Of a stretch of 64,000 nucleotides of DNA, positions 10,948 to 23,285 are shown in pieces. Origin of the DNA: Beroe forskalii (Eukaryota > Ctenophora > Nuda > Beroida > Beroidae); NCBI GenBank assembly GCA_011033025.1, contig WFMF01000128.1, positions 310,001-374,000 of the forward strand, read 5' to 3'. The translations under genes were made by a program, and so were the position numbers. Positions within the stretch are counted from its first letter, which is position 1. Each line of letters opens with the position of its first letter. The notes below the pieces were generated by a model. It made no database searches. It was given only the letters and a program-made list of their open reading frames with translations, and was not told the DNA's origin.

Positions 10948-12934
10948 GGCAAAATGGTACCACAGGAACACGACAAAAATTAGCCTCCATTAGCCTCCAT
11001 TAGCCTCCATGGAGGCTGAGTGGAGGCTGAGTGGAGCCTGAGTGGAGCCTAAGTGGAGGCTAATTTCAAAATTATGCCTCCACGGAGGCTAGTGGAGGCA
11101 TGAGGCTAATTTTTGAAAAATAGCCTCCACTATGGAGGCTATATTAGCCTCCACTAGCCTCCATTAGCCTCCACTAGCCTCCACTCAGCCTCCACTCAGC
11201 CTCCACTCAGCCTCCATGGAGGCTAAATTTTGGTTTAGCCTCCACTAGCCTCCACTAGCCTCCACTCAAGAATTAGCCTCCATTAGCCTCCACAAAAATT
11301 TAAAAAGTCATTTTGTGGAGGCTAAAGCCTATGGAGGCTAATAGGCTAATGGAGGCTGAGTGGAGGCTAAGTGGAGGCTGAGTGGAGCCTAAATCAATAA
11401 GCCTACAAAACACAAATTTCTTGCTGAAAATGGTGATTTATGTGTACTAATGTGAAAAACAATATAGCTTCAAACTTTCAGACAGCTCCAACTGTCCCAC
11501 TCCAGCCTCCACTAGGCTCCACTCAGCCTCCACTAGGCTCCACTCAGCCTCCACTAGGCTCCACTCAGCCTCCACTAGGCTCCACTCAGCCTCCACTAGG
11601 CTCCACTCAGCCTCCACTTAGCCTCCACTAGGCTCCACTCAGCCTCCACTCAGGCCCCACTAGCCTCCACTAGGCTCCACTCAGCCTCCACTAGGCTCCA
11701 ATGCCCACCACTAGGCTCCACTAGCCTCCACTAGGATCCAATAGGCTCCACTAGCCTCCACTAGGATCCATTCAGCCTCCACTAGGCTCCACTCAGCCTC
11801 CACTAGGCTCCACTCAGCCTCCACTAGCCTCCACTTAGCCTCCACTAGGGCTCCACTCAGCCTCCACTAGGGCTCCACTCAGGCCCCACTAGCCTCCCAC
11901 TAGGCTCCACTCAGCCTCCACTAGGCTCCACTGGCCACCACTAGGCTCCACTAGCCTCACTAGGATCCAATAGGCTCCACTAGCCTCCACTAGTCTCCAC
12001 ACAGCCTCCACAAGCCTCCTCTCAGCCTCCACTAGGCTCCATAGTCATACAGCCTCCACTAGCCTCCACTGGGCTCCACACAGCCTCCACTAGGCCCATT
12101 CCAGCCTCCACTAGGCTCCCACTCCAGCCTCACTAGGCTCCACTCAGCCTCCACTAGGCTCCACTTAGCTCACTTGCCTAGTGGAGGCTGAGCCTAGTGG
12201 AGGCTAGTGGAGCCTAGTGGAGGCTGAGTGGAGCCTACGTGGAGGCTGAGTGGAGGCTGCGTGGAGGCTAGTGGAGGCTGAATGGAGCCTAGTGGAGGCT
12301 GAGGAGCCTAGTGGAGGCTGAGTGAGCCTAGTGGAGGCTGAGTGGAGCCTAGTGGAGCCTAGTGGAGGCTGATTGATTCTAGTGGAGGCCTAGTGGTGCC
12401 TAATACTAGACTTTGGTCTATGTTACAAATGTGCTCTTTTGTAAAAACATGACATAAATTTAATTTTGTGGAGGCTAGCATATTATCTGTGTTTTTTCAT
12501 GATTTTGGCCTCCATTTGGAGGTTATAGCCTCCACTAGCACTGTCAAAATAGCTTCAATAGAATCCAAAAATGACTTTTTAAATTTCCGTGGAGGCTAAT
12601 GGAGGCTAATTCTTGAGTGGAGGCTAGTGGAGGCTAGTGGAGGCTAAACCAGGGCTTAGCCTCCATGGAGGCTGAGTGGAGGCTGAGTGGAGGCTGAGTG
12701 GAGGCTGGTGGAGGCTAATGGAGGCTAGTGGAGGCTAATATAGCCTCCATAGTGGAGGCTATTTTTCAAAAATTAGCCTCATGCCTCCACTAGCCTCCGT
12801 GGAGGCTAATTTTTGAAATTAGCCTCCACTTAGGCTCCACTCAGCCTCCACTCAGCCTCCACTCAGCCTCCATGGAGGCTAATGGAGGCTAATGGAGGCT
12901 AATTTTTGTCGTGTTCCTGTGGTACCATTTTGCC
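10948..12934 (+). mobile_element. Foldback/TU-like palindromic element, GGAGGCTA satellite
   Basis: The element begins GGCAAAATGGTACCACAGG and ends with its reverse complement. It is flanked by the 8-mer TCTGAAAG at 10,940-10,947 and 12,935-12,942. The right arm has one TCTGAAAG and no element. Terminal inverted repeats exceed 400 bases, and the interior consists almost wholly of TAGCCTCCACT units (left half and centre) and AGTGGAGGCTA units (right half). Long inverted termini made of short subrepeats with an 8-bp target duplication are the hallmark of sea-urchin TU and Drosophila Foldback elements. No transposase frame is present; the small frame near 11,440-11,631 is only the satellite translated. 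Confidence 0.85.
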
Positions 12935-13522
12935 TCTGAAAGTTGTCTGATCAGATGATAGAACAGTATTCAATATTCCCTCAATATTTAAAGATCATTT
13001 AATTGTCGAGAATAAAATTCATCAATTTTGCAATTGCATCAGCACAAAATTGGTTTAATTTATTTCATCATGTTGGGTGCATTGATTTGCATTAGATGAC
13101 ACAATTGCCCAGTAAATTCAAGTCTAACAAACAAATATCAACACAGTTTCCCATAAACTTTAAGTCTCCGAGAAGAGTCAAATATCATAAATTATATTTC
13201 GAGAGCAACAAACATTCAATATTCATAATGGATGGTCATGGTGTATGAATTTAAAAAATTCACAAAGAATAAGAAAATGTTTGTTTGTTTGAAAATAACA
13301 TACAGATACTTTGTTGTGATTCATATTTGATATATGAGAAAAGAAAGGCAAGGACAATGATTGATTGATATGTTTGATTGATGATTATTTATCGCATGAA
13401 AGTGATCCCGGCCCGGCCCAACACAACAGGATCAACTAATATAAATCGTCGGCGCTTCCTAAGCCCGAATAGATGTGTGTGTAGGCGCGCGGCGCTCCCG
13501 CCTGTTCAGTGTTCAATTCTGT

Positions 13523-13985
13523 TGATGGATTTCTCCCATCCCTGCGCGCAACACTCGGAGGTTTGGAGGGTTTGGAGGTTTTCCCCGCGGAAAACCTTGC
13601 GTGCGCGGCGGAGGGTAGGGTAACATCCTACAATCAATTCTGAGGAAGCGTGCCGCGCGCCGATCGCTATAACAATCTTATACGTGCTTACTGTTTAGCA
13701 ACGTCCCGGCGCGCGGCCTATTTTGAGATTGCCCATGCCAGGCGCGCGTTGCCTGGCCCCTTGCGCGCGCACGCGCCCCGACATAATTTCCCGAAGTCCT
13801 AGTCAAATTTATGACATATTACAAAATTTGAAGATCGCAAGTGCGCGACGCGTTAATCTTTTATTAAAGCAAGTTTTTGATGGATTTCTCCCATCCCTGC
13901 GCGCAACACTCGGAGGTTTGGAGGGTCGTGTTGCGGAAAACCTTGCGTGCGCGGCGGAGGGTAGGGTACCATCCTACAAAGCAAG
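13523..13985 (+). repeat. Direct repeat of a GC-rich ~100-bp segment
   Basis: A segment beginning TTGATGGATTTCTCCCATCC occurs near 13,523 and again near 13,875, each followed by GGAGGTTTGGAGGG and a run rich in GCGCGC. The second copy interrupts the left arm of the smaller palindrome, whose right arm (about 16,530) lacks it. Confidence 0.7.
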
Positions 13986-14352
13986 TTTTTAAACACGGCG
14001 CTTTTTATTTTAACCGTAGGAAAGCGTGCACGGCAGTGCGACCCGTACAAGTACCAAAGTTAACCTTTTCTGACAGGAATCAAAATTCTCTGAGGCTTGG
14101 GCCTCGGCTATACATTTTGAAATTGATCACAATTCAAAGTTCCAAATGCAGCCGTTTCTTAGTTAATCTATGACCTTTTAGTTATGATCAAAATTTGATT
14201 TATTGGTAAATAAACGATGCAGTTTTAATTTTGTGAAGAGTTTGTTGTGGAATGCAATGGTGTTGCTGTAAAGCAAAAAATTTATACTTTATACTTTAAT
14301 TGTATGAAAAATGTTTCACACTCAGATTGCCTTATAATCAGATTTTTAATAA

Positions 14353-14747
14353 TGTAATTAATTAATTAATTAATCTGCTTGGTTATACCCACGGTATAAC
14401 CTGCTCCTTATTGTGAGCCCAATGAACAATATATTTAAAAACTATTATCTTCATGCTATAGCACACCATGCTATTCAAATCCAGTAATAAATTAAAATAA
14501 ATTTAAAAGGTATGAAATGTTAAAAAACTTTAAATTGGCGTTATTAAACCCCATTGTGGAGTATAGTGTGTGGGTTAGATTACTTTATTGAAAGTTGTTT
14601 GTTTCACTGCATCAATGATCAATCACATCAAACAACCATTGTCAAAACATTATATAAAGTTTAAAAAGTAGAACAAAATATACATAAACACTAAACAGTA
14701 GTGTACCTATTTCATGGAATAAAAATCATTAAACAATTGTGCAATGT
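14353..14747 (+). mobile_element. ~395-bp insert with 8-bp TSD, relative of the ~404-bp unit
   Basis: AATGTAAT stands on both sides, and the opposite palindrome arm (about 16,110-16,125) has it once without the insert. Internally TAGTGTGTGGGTTNGAT and TTTCACTGCATCAATGATCA match the junction region of the tandem units at 30,138-31,794. The hammerhead core (CTGAAGA..GAAAC) is missing: the text jumps from TTGTGGAG to TATAGTGTGTGGG, as if the ribozyme had been deleted. Confidence 0.6.
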
Positions 14748-15353
14748 AATCATGGTTCTCAGTGTTCTGGGATTCCCCAACATCAAATACATTATGTCAT
14801 TCTGAAGTCTGTATTTGTTACAACTTTCATAAAATATTTTTACCAGTTTGAAATTCAATGAAGCAATATTTCAATAAAAATATTTCAATGCTTTACAACA
14901 GTACAGACCAGCATTTGCACAATTGATTTTAGTTCAAATTAAATTGATGCAGTGTTGTGATACAAAGTTTATTGTGTGTAAAGTTTCATGAGTCAAGTAA
15001 TGAAGTCCTGGTCAGAAAATCCCTGTAGATACCTTCAAAAATTTTAAGATTCTTGGACCTGGGAAGAAAAACCTGTAAAGTCGAATGTTAATCTGGTTCT
15101 AGTGGGCTTAATGACATGCCTTCACATAGCCTATAACAGTTTTCAGCCATGTTTTGGGTCTTCCCTTTAATTCATTGTCATATGTCCCAATACCACAATA
15201 AAACTTGTCATGCCGACCGACATGGATTATCAGTCAATTAAAGAATTTTAATCACACACACAGAAGTCACAATGAAAAAACAAATGATTCCATTTTAGAT
15301 TGGCTTCAAATATTCAACCTCTACATAATATGGGTATAGTGAAACCAACTAAC

Positions 15354-15502
15354 TTGCACTTGAAGTCAATTCCAACAGTACTAAGAAGACTATCACTGAA
15401 TGTACTTTCTACATATTGAAGAAGAAGACTTGTTTTTCCAACACCACTTTCTCCAACAGTGAGGATTTTGAACGAAAGGTCGAATTTTTCATCTCCTCTC
15501 AT
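15354..15502 (-). CDS. First coding exon of a Rab-family small GTPase
   Basis: The exon starts with ATG at 15,502 and runs 49 codons plus 2 bases to a donor GTTAGT. It encodes KFDLSFKILTVGESGVGKTS, with the P-loop GESGVGKT at about residues 17-24, then LLLQYVESTFSDSLLSTVGI and DFKCK. The switch I threonine and the IDFK element after it are present, typical of Rab proteins that cycle GTP/GDP to direct vesicle traffic. The WDTAGQE exon and the C-terminal prenylation site were not found on the minus strand below 15,354. The subfamily is uncertain; the start resembles Rab18/Rab8/Rab35-like sequences. The exon lies in the spacer of a palindrome, so it may be part of a live gene whose intron holds repeats, or a captured fragment. 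Confidence 0.65.
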
Positions 15503-18499
15503 AACTCAAAGGGTGAAATGATTAAATCTGACAGTAAAACCATGATTTAACCTAAATGTGGCATGATACTAACAGAAATAATTATATGACCAGCAGGAAA
15601 CAAGTAAACAATTAGCATTTTGACCAATTGCAAGCGTTAAAGCCTCATAACAACCTTGATTTTTAGATTTGAAATGGTATTCTTGGACCATTTAAGCCCA
15701 TGAAGACCCAAAACATGGCTGAAAACTGTTATAGACTATGTGAAGGCATGTCATTGAGCCCACTAGAACCAGATTAACATTCAACTTTACAGGTTTTTCT
15801 TCCCAGGTCCAAGAACCTTAAAATTTTTGAAGGTATCTACAGGGATTTTCTGACCAGGACTTCATTACTTGACTCATGAACTTAACACAATAAACTTTTG
15901 TATACAACACTGCATCAATTTAATTTGAACTAAAATCAATTGTGCAAATGTTAATTGTACCACAGGTAAAATATTGAAATATTTTTTATTGAAATATTGT
16001 TTCATTGAATTTCAAACTGGTAAAACTATTCTATGAAAGTTGTAACAAATACAGACTTCAGAATGACATAATGTATTTGATGTTGGCGAATCCCAGAACA
16101 CTGAGAACCATGATTACATTATTAAAAATCTGATTATAAGGCAATCTGAGTGTGAAACATTTTTTATACATTTAAAGTATAAAGTATAAATGTTTTGCTT
16201 TACAGCAACACCGCTGATTCTCGAGAGGGTCTGTCAACACCAGACAAACAACAAACTCTTCACAAAATTAAAACTACATCGTTCATTTACCAGTAAATCA
16301 AATTTTGATCATAACTAAAAGGTCATAGATTAACTAAGAAACTGCTGCATTTGGAACTGTGAATTGTGATCAATTTCAAAATGTATAGCCGAGGCCCGAG
16401 GCCCCGAGCCTCAGAAAATTTTGATTTTTGTCAGAAAAGGTTAACTTTTGTACTTGTACGGGTCGCACTGCCGTGCACATTTTCCTACGGTTGAAATAAA
16501 AAGCGCCGTGTTTAAAAACTTGCTTTAATAAAAGATTAACGCGCCGCGCGCTTGCGATCTTCAAATTCTGTAATATGTCTTCCCCTAACCAGGGGTGTCG
16601 CGAGACGACACCCCTATTTCTCACTAAGCTTTTTTGAGTACGTGCGCGGCGTTACGCCGCGCCGCAACTTAACAAGAAAGATCGAAAAACTAGATTTTGG
16701 GAAAATCCGCGTATTCAGTGAAAATTCTCATTGTACTTGTACAGACATTGAAATGTCGATTCTGATTGATACAGATATTGCAGATAATTTACAAATTGAA
16801 AACTACACTCTGATTCCCAAAGTAATCAAATACAAATACACGTAATCAAATACAAATACAGTTACACATACTGCTAACAGCACTTGCTCAGGATATATCA
16901 TATCGATAAAAAGCTTCATGATTTTGAGACGTTGATAGCATTTTAATTTCAAGGTTTTTAGCTGTCTCATATACTCACATGAAGCTCGAATAGGCTCGGA
17001 GATTCAAAATAAATGAAATACAGAAAACGCCCGTATGAAGGTATTTCAAATTAACCAGGAACTGACAAGATATTATGCAATGGTTTGAAATACAAGAGGT
17101 AACAATTTACAAAAAGTTATAGGAACACAGAACCTTTTCTCATTGCATATATGTCTCATCATTCTTGATAATCCCAACCATGGCCCATCGAGCCTAATGG
17201 TGATTCTTTGCTATAATTATGCTGCATAATCACTAGATTAGAAGGTATGCCATTGAAATGCAAAACTTCTAGCGGTTGTTTTGAATGGACTGAATGCCCT
17301 GATTAGCTTCAGACGATGATAAGGGGAGGAGTTCCTGTGGGGTTTTAGGCTCCAAACGGGAAGTGGCGATGAGACTCCATGGAGGACAGGCAGTGCCAAC
17401 GAGATATTGAAAAGAGGCAAGTAAGTGTGTGGAGGTTCCACAGAAGCTGGGGTCCTGCTTGCCCGGTTGGATCACGTCTCAATGAAGTGGAGTAATTTAA
17501 TGGGAAGCACCAAGTGGGTGTGGCCTGGTTTCGATCCTGCGTCTCTGGAGTACTGCCAGATTTGATGCACATGGTTGTGGAATTAGTCCAACATAAGCTG
17601 CTCGGCGCCCTCCATTTAAGTAAAATTTTGTGTGACCAGTGGGGCAAATCCACGGGAGTCACAAAATGCTGCTTGTTACCCATGGAACAGAGCATCGTTG
17701 TTCAATGAATTCGATCAATTTACAGCTGAATCTAAAATGTTTTCAATTACTAAACCATTGTGTGCTTTACTTAAGTAAATCGCAAAGCGCCATCCTCAAA
17801 TTAGATCATCGAAAGGAAATGGATCAAATTCTGAACCTGCCGTCTGTCCGAACTCCGACTAAACAGGATCACTCTTCTTACCACAGGATCAACACAATCA
17901 TCTGAGAGGAACTTATATCAATATTATTCAACAGCTGCAGCTTGACAGAGCAACAGGAAATAACATAATTAATTTCATTATTCAAATGATTTCTAGATCA
18001 AAGTAGCAAGCATGGCATATATAAGTTTAAATGACTCGTGTCCACATTCTACATAGCAAAATTTTAGGGAAAAGCAAATACCCAGATTGATTTCAGATTC
18101 AAATTCAATTCTGCGTTTTATGCTTATATTTACGTTCCAAAAATTAAATTGGGATATTACTTCTAGGCAGTAGGTTTTTAATTTTATTCTCTTGGGCTTT
18201 TGAGAAAAAATTTCCATTGCTGATTTTATCGAATCAAGTTTGAGATTTTTACTTCATGACGTTAATTTCAGACGCTCATTACATCTCAATACGGGAAAGT
18301 AGGCAGGCCAGCTTTAAAAGTGTAAAATCAGATCTCAGGGAGATGAGATCTCAGAGATTTTTTCTTCAACTTGACTCTAACTGGGCCATGTCAAAAGCAG
18401 GGGTACTATCCTGAAAACAGGGGAGCCTCAGCCCTCATCTACCTGAGAATTACAAGTACTATGAATCCCAATGCTCTTGAGAGCTTGAGTAGTTATATA

Positions 18500-18890
18500 C
18501 TAATTGGCCCTAATTTAACCAGCCCTTGAGAACAAAAACGACTTTGAAATTTTTGTCCAAGGGGCGGGTTAGAAAAGGCCGGTTAAAGTGGGGCCGATTA
18601 AATTAAAGGCCAGTTGATTTAGGTCAGATGAAACTTTTATTAGTTGGTTTATGTACTGGTAAATTTATTTGACCGTCATTATATAACACAGATAATGACC
18701 TTAATCATGATATTAGACCAGGATTTGGGGTTTTTGATGCAATTTACGTAGTATAAGTTTTCGTGGCTATTCTGAGCAAAAATTTCTTGGCTTGGCAACT
18801 GCTTGGTTAATTTTTGTCCATAGGGCCGGTTGAAAAAGGGTCGGTTACATAAAGGCCGGCTAAATAACGGCCGATAAGGTTGGTGAACTA
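18500..18890. repeat. Dispersed GGCCGGTTAA-family repeat
   Basis: Clusters of GGCCGGTTAAAG, GGCCGATTAAATTAAAGGCC and TTTTTGTCCAAGGGGC at each end surround a ~200-bp core. The same vocabulary appears at 49,076-49,115, 56,335-56,720 and about 20,400-20,430, so this is an interspersed family, probably a non-autonomous DNA element. Confidence 0.6.
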
Positions 18891-19618
18891 ACTTTGAAGC
18901 ATTAATATAAATTAGCTGGAAAGAGAGCGTCCATCAATCCATTCTTCCCTTTGAACTTTACAAAGTTGATCGCAATATACTTTTTGAAATGTTGATTACA
19001 GTCCTTATTCCTTAATTGGAACATAATATTTACTAACTTATTTACTACAGCTTAAACATGATTCTATCTGAGTTTTGCTATTTCATAAAACTGTTGCCAT
19101 TTAGAATGTGAACACGAGTTGTTGTTACCTGTGCAATGATCTCAGTCAATACAAGCATTTGAAACATCATTACAAGTTATGAAAATTCAACTCATATTTG
19201 AAATGAAGGCGTTCATGAAATCACGAATTCAGGGAGCGAGGTTCGGTGAGGTCCCAAGCACTTGTAAGGACAGATCTGCAGATAGCTTCTCTATTTCTCT
19301 TCTCTAGTGTAACGAATGAAAAGGATGCTCCACTGTCACTTCCGAAGTCCGGAGCTCGTCTGCAATGACAAAAATTGAAGAAAACTAAGATATTAGGGGA
19401 GATGAGGTATGAAGTTTGGGGAATCGATATTATGTTATAAATCAAACTATTATATCAGTATCATGGTTTTGTCGATTCAATGAGAAAAATCAAATTTACA
19501 ACTTTAAAATGTTAGATGTATTACATGGTCATTCGCATAAAAGTTTCGCATCAGTTTTTAAACAATTGTTTAAACCTATTATGCCGATAATGATATAATA
19601 TTTAATGGTATATGTGGG

Positions 19619-19990
19619 ATTGTGTTGGGAACCCATATAAGGCCTGAGGATGTTTGGGAACCCATATAAGGCCTGAGGATGTTTTAGGATGCTGGCAGTT
19701 CATTTACCATTATGTTGGGAGTTATCATGAGGCAATGTTGGGAGTTCATGTGGCAATGTTGGAGTTCATAGAGCAATATTATAGGTTTATTAGAATTTCA
19801 TAGAGAATTGTTGGCAATTCATAGGGCAATATTGACAATTCATATTTTTAAAGAGGGCGATGTTGGGATTTTATAATTCATAATCATAGGGCAATTTTGG
19901 GTAATGCTGAGAGTTCTAGTTCCAACAATTTTTTTGAGCGTTCATTATACGAGTTCTCAGGAGTTCGGAGTTCATAGCCGGTGATTTTGG
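19619..19990 (+). repeat. GTTGGGAGTTCATNNGGCAAT tandem repeats
   Basis: First two copies of GGGAACCCATATAAGGCCTGAGGATG, then a degenerate series of about 20-30-bp units around GGCAATGTTGGGAGTTCAT. Confidence 0.65.
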
Positions 19991-20454
19991 ATGTTCATAA
20001 AAAATGTTTCTAGATTGTTGTTGTTCGCTTCCTCGCCAACTGTCGGATCTTGCTGTGTTTCACAACCTCCTACTTTCACGGCAAACACGATATGACGGAT
20101 CAGACCCTCTTTGAACACAGCGGTCTTTTTTATCCTTCTGACTGAACTGCTGCACGCGCATCAACTCTCCTATGTAGTCGTGTCCCATTATCCCATTGTA
20201 CAATTCTTAATAGAAACTTAATGGGATCTTAATAGAATTACCACTGAAACCCATTTATAGTTAATAAATTTCATTAAAAGTTGAAAAGAACCAAATCTTG
20301 GTCTAATATGATGATCTAGGTCATTATCATGTCACATAATGGCGTTTAACTGAATTTAACACTGTATAAGAAAAGTCAAAAAAGTTTCAGTCGACCTAAA
20401 TTAACCAGCCTTTTTTCAACTGGCCTTTCGACAAAATGAGGTAGTCAGTATTCT

Positions 20455-21045
20455 AGTATCGCATTGTTCCCGATTGCACCGTATAGTCCAGGAATGGGTA
20501 AACAGAGTCAAGGCAACAGGAGTCAAGGCAACCAGCAAAAGGCAACCCGAGTCGACTTCGAGGCAACCAGTGTCAAGGCAACCAGTGTCAAAGCAAACAA
20601 CGGACCGCACAGCAGCATCAGGGAAACGATGTCTACAGATTAGATGGGTGTTGACCCCTGTTTAGTCCTAGTCACGTGACCCATATGCCTAGCATGCAAG
20701 GGTGGACAGATTGAGACTGTCTGGTAGGGCTGATTGGGTGTCTGGTTCGCTCTATGCATGCCACGCCTATAGATCACGTGACCAGGACTAAACAGGGGTC
20801 AACAGTCAAAACCCATCTAATCCCTAGACATCATTTTCCTGATGCTGCTATGCGATCCACTGGTTGCCTTGACACTGGTTGCCTCGAGGTCGACTCGGGT
20901 TGCCTTTTGCTGGTTGCCTTGACTCCTGTTGCCTTGACTCCTGTTGCCTTGACTCTGTTTGCCTTGATTCTGGAAGATCGGATTTTGACTCGGGTGGCTT
21001 TGGATTCTGACTCTTGATGTTGTGAAGTATCTAGTGATTTGCTTC
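20455..21045. repeat. Palindromic element of GGCAACCAG units
   Basis: The left half (20,500-20,600) is built of TCAAGGCAACCAG units. The right half (20,860-20,970) is its reverse complement (CTGGTTGCCTTGA). The inner region is also inverted: AGATGGGTGTTGACC..CCTGTTTAGTCCTAGTCACGTGA near 20,642 matches TCACGTGACCAGGACTAAACAGGGGTCAAC near 20,772. This has the same design as the other palindromic satellite-filled elements here. Confidence 0.7.
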
Positions 21046-21117
21046 AATTGCCTTGATCATTGACCTTTGTTTGTTGCATGAGCTTCACCTCTTTATCGCA
21101 AGAAATTTGGGACTAGT

Positions 21118-21250
21118 TAGGATATGTTCCGTGGTATGTACCGCGGAACATGTTCTAACTAATCGGTACATATCGCGGTACGTACCGACTAGTTAGGACA
21201 TGTTCTGCGGTACGTACCACGATACGTACCGCGGTATGTACCGACTAGTT
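21118..21250. repeat. GCGGTACGTACC palindromic microsatellite
   Basis: Repeated ACTAGTTAG and GGTACGTACCGCGG blocks, each self-complementary, giving nested hairpins. Confidence 0.7.
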
Positions 21251-22257
21251 AGTATCAAACTTAAGTCGGTGTGGTGTGTATTGTGTAACAGTCATTACGA
21301 ATACAGCTTATGGTGCAAGATCTTAGAACCCTGAAGCTCTCAGCACAATTTTGTCCTTCCCCAAATTGAATGAAATAGGTTTAAAATTATTGAGCTTGAT
21401 AAAAAAAAAGTGTCTTGACCCCTCACCCCCTTCAATAAAGTCATAAAACAACTTACGCACCATATAATATTGTCAGCAGAGCATTCACTGAACAGAAGCG
21501 ATGACGAGGAAGAAAACAAAAGAAGCTGACGTAAGATTCCATCTGATTCGGACTGAGTCGCACTAGTCACCTGAGAATGGTCGATAATCTGAATGTATAA
21601 TTTTTTCAATACCTCATAAGCTCATTTCAAGGAAATATACCTAGCTAGAAAAAGACCTTATATAATAAATCATAGTGACACATTAACTTGACTAATTGCA
21701 CAGCTGTGCCACGAAAACATTGGAATCAATAAATGCTTAGACAGTGCACCAACACAACATAAAAACTTAAAAACTGAGGAATAATTTCAACATTTTAAGT
21801 TTTTTATTATCGCAAAGTGCTATAGAATCAATGTATCAGTATTGATGATCATTATCTTATCATAGTACTATTATTATAATTTTAATTTTCTGGTTACAGT
21901 ACGAACAATTGAACGACAGATGTTTCTATAAATTTAAAAGTGTTCATAATTTGTTTTTGTTGTCTCACAAGCTTTTTGTAATCAAACAATGGAACAGAAG
22001 TTTTATTGCTCTCAGTAGAATCAATCAACTCGATATAATTAATTATTTTCTTAATATCCAATCCATAAGCACATAGTTTTAATGAATTAAAGATAACAAA
22101 CTACAACATAACAGTCATGACTCACGTTATAATTAATGGTTAATATCGTTAATCCAATGCTCTGATGTTTCCTGCGTGAAATCCACGACGAAGGGTAACT
22201 TCATTTTTTGAAATGAGTCGTCAGCAATCTATGGGCCCATTCCTGTAATGATATGTT

Positions 22258-23285
22258 TTAAAGTTACGGTATGCCTTATTTAGGGAAAAACTATTTTGCT
22301 AAAATGGTAAATTTATATCTGCAATGTGGAAAATATCTTACTATATATAATGCGTGTTGTTAATATATATATATTTATTTAATAAGTTTTCAAGTAGGCA
22401 ACGAAATTCTTTTTCATCGTGTTGCAAAAACTTTATAATGAATCAGAAAAATATAGAATTTTTTGCGGCCACCACGAAAGTGAGAATACGCCCTTTTTCG
22501 TCAAAATTAAAGTTTCGAATTTTTCAAAATTCCTTCGCCATCGAGTTCCTTATGATGAATAAAAATTTTGAGAATTTTGTCCGCAATATGAAGATGGTGG
22601 TTACCCTGATTGGGCAAGTGGGAGGCCACGCCCTTTTTTCTAAAAATTAAAATTTCGAATTTTTTAAAATTTTTCGCCATTGTGTTGCTTATAATGAATA
22701 AAATTTTGAGGATTTTTCCCGCAATATTAGGTCGCCCCGAGGGCGTGAGGGGCCACGCCCTTTTTTCCGTCAAAATTAAACTCGAATTTTTTCAAAATTC
22801 CTTCGCCATCGAGTTGCTTATGATGAATAAAAATTTTGAGAATTTTGTCCGAATTATTGGGTCACCCTGAGGGGCGTGGGAGGCCACGCCCTTTATTTCG
22901 CAAAAATTAAAGTTTCGATTTTTTTTGAAATTCCTTCGCCATCAAGTTGCTTATGATCAGTTAAGCTTTTGAGAATTTTGTCTGCATGATTGGGTCGCCC
23001 TGAGGGCGTGGGAGGCCACGCCCTTTTTCCGCGAAAATTAAAATTCGAATTTTTTCAAAATTCTTCCGCCATCGAGTTCGCTTATGATGAGTAAAGGTTT
23101 TGAGAATATTGTCGGCAATATTGGGTTACCGTTGGGGGCGTGGGAAGCTTTTTTTCGCAGAAATTAAAGTTTCAATTTCCCCTCCAAAAACTCAAATGTT
23201 GTAAAGGGACATTTGCCTTATTTAGAAAAAACTATTTTGCTATCATTCGCCGTATATCTGCAATGTGGAAAAATATATGAATAAT
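22258..23285 (+). repeat. ~130-bp tandem repeat between ~75-bp direct repeats
   Basis: About five units, each with GGGAGGCCACGCCCTTTTTTCCG, AAATTAAAGTTTCGAATTTT, TCCTTCGCCATCGAGTTGCT and AATTTTGAGAATTTTGTCCG. The block is bracketed by direct repeats containing ACTATTTTGCTA and ATATCTGCAATGTGGAAAA (22,285-22,335 and 23,228-23,272). Small open frames in either direction are repeat translations. Confidence 0.75.

Larger units (their letters stand above)
3449..13820 (+). repeat. Left arm of giant inverted duplication
   Basis: This segment is the reverse complement of about 28,985-41,602. Matched landmarks are 4,015-4,072 with 40,971-41,028, 6,540-6,658 with 34,180-34,298, and 8,778-8,855 with 32,224-32,301. 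Further matches lie at 7,756-7,992 with 32,805-33,020 and at 12,940-13,480 with 29,400-29,985. Homology ends abruptly on the outer side at about 3,449, at ACACTGCCACCGTTTAATAC. Arm-specific insertions here are 9,130-9,322, 9,498-10,907 and 10,948-12,934. The rest aligns with substitutions and small indels. This is either an inverted segmental duplication of host DNA or an assembly of two haplotypes joined tail to tail; the sequence alone does not decide. Confidence 0.85.
13810..16572. repeat. Nested palindrome with ~500-bp spacer
   Basis: The arm at 13,810-15,185 is the reverse complement of 15,690-16,572. For example, 15,060-15,165 matches 15,705-15,815, and 14,000-14,230 matches 16,260-16,530. 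The left arm is longer because of two insertions: the direct repeat near 13,876-13,985 and a ~395-bp element at about 14,353-14,747. The spacer contains a Rab-like first exon. The outer edges carry CCTAACCAGG hairpin sequence also found at 28,930-29,150. Confidence 0.8.
16573..22250. other. Spacer, no gene recognised
   Basis: This is the non-inverted interior between the duplication arms. It holds dispersed repeats (GGCCGGTTAA family, GGCAACCAG palindrome, GTTGGGAGTTCAT array) annotated separately. A slightly GC-richer block at 17,240-17,710 has overlapping frames in several phases without a recognisable domain. Confidence 0.4.

Noticed and set aside
11440-11631. 63-codon frame with PPLGSTQPPLGSTQ repeats
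   Set aside because: Translation of the GGAGGCTA satellite inside the palindromic element.
17238-17708. Cluster of overlapping frames on both strands
   Set aside because: Open in several phases at once and without motif support; could be an old element fragment, but I cannot show it.
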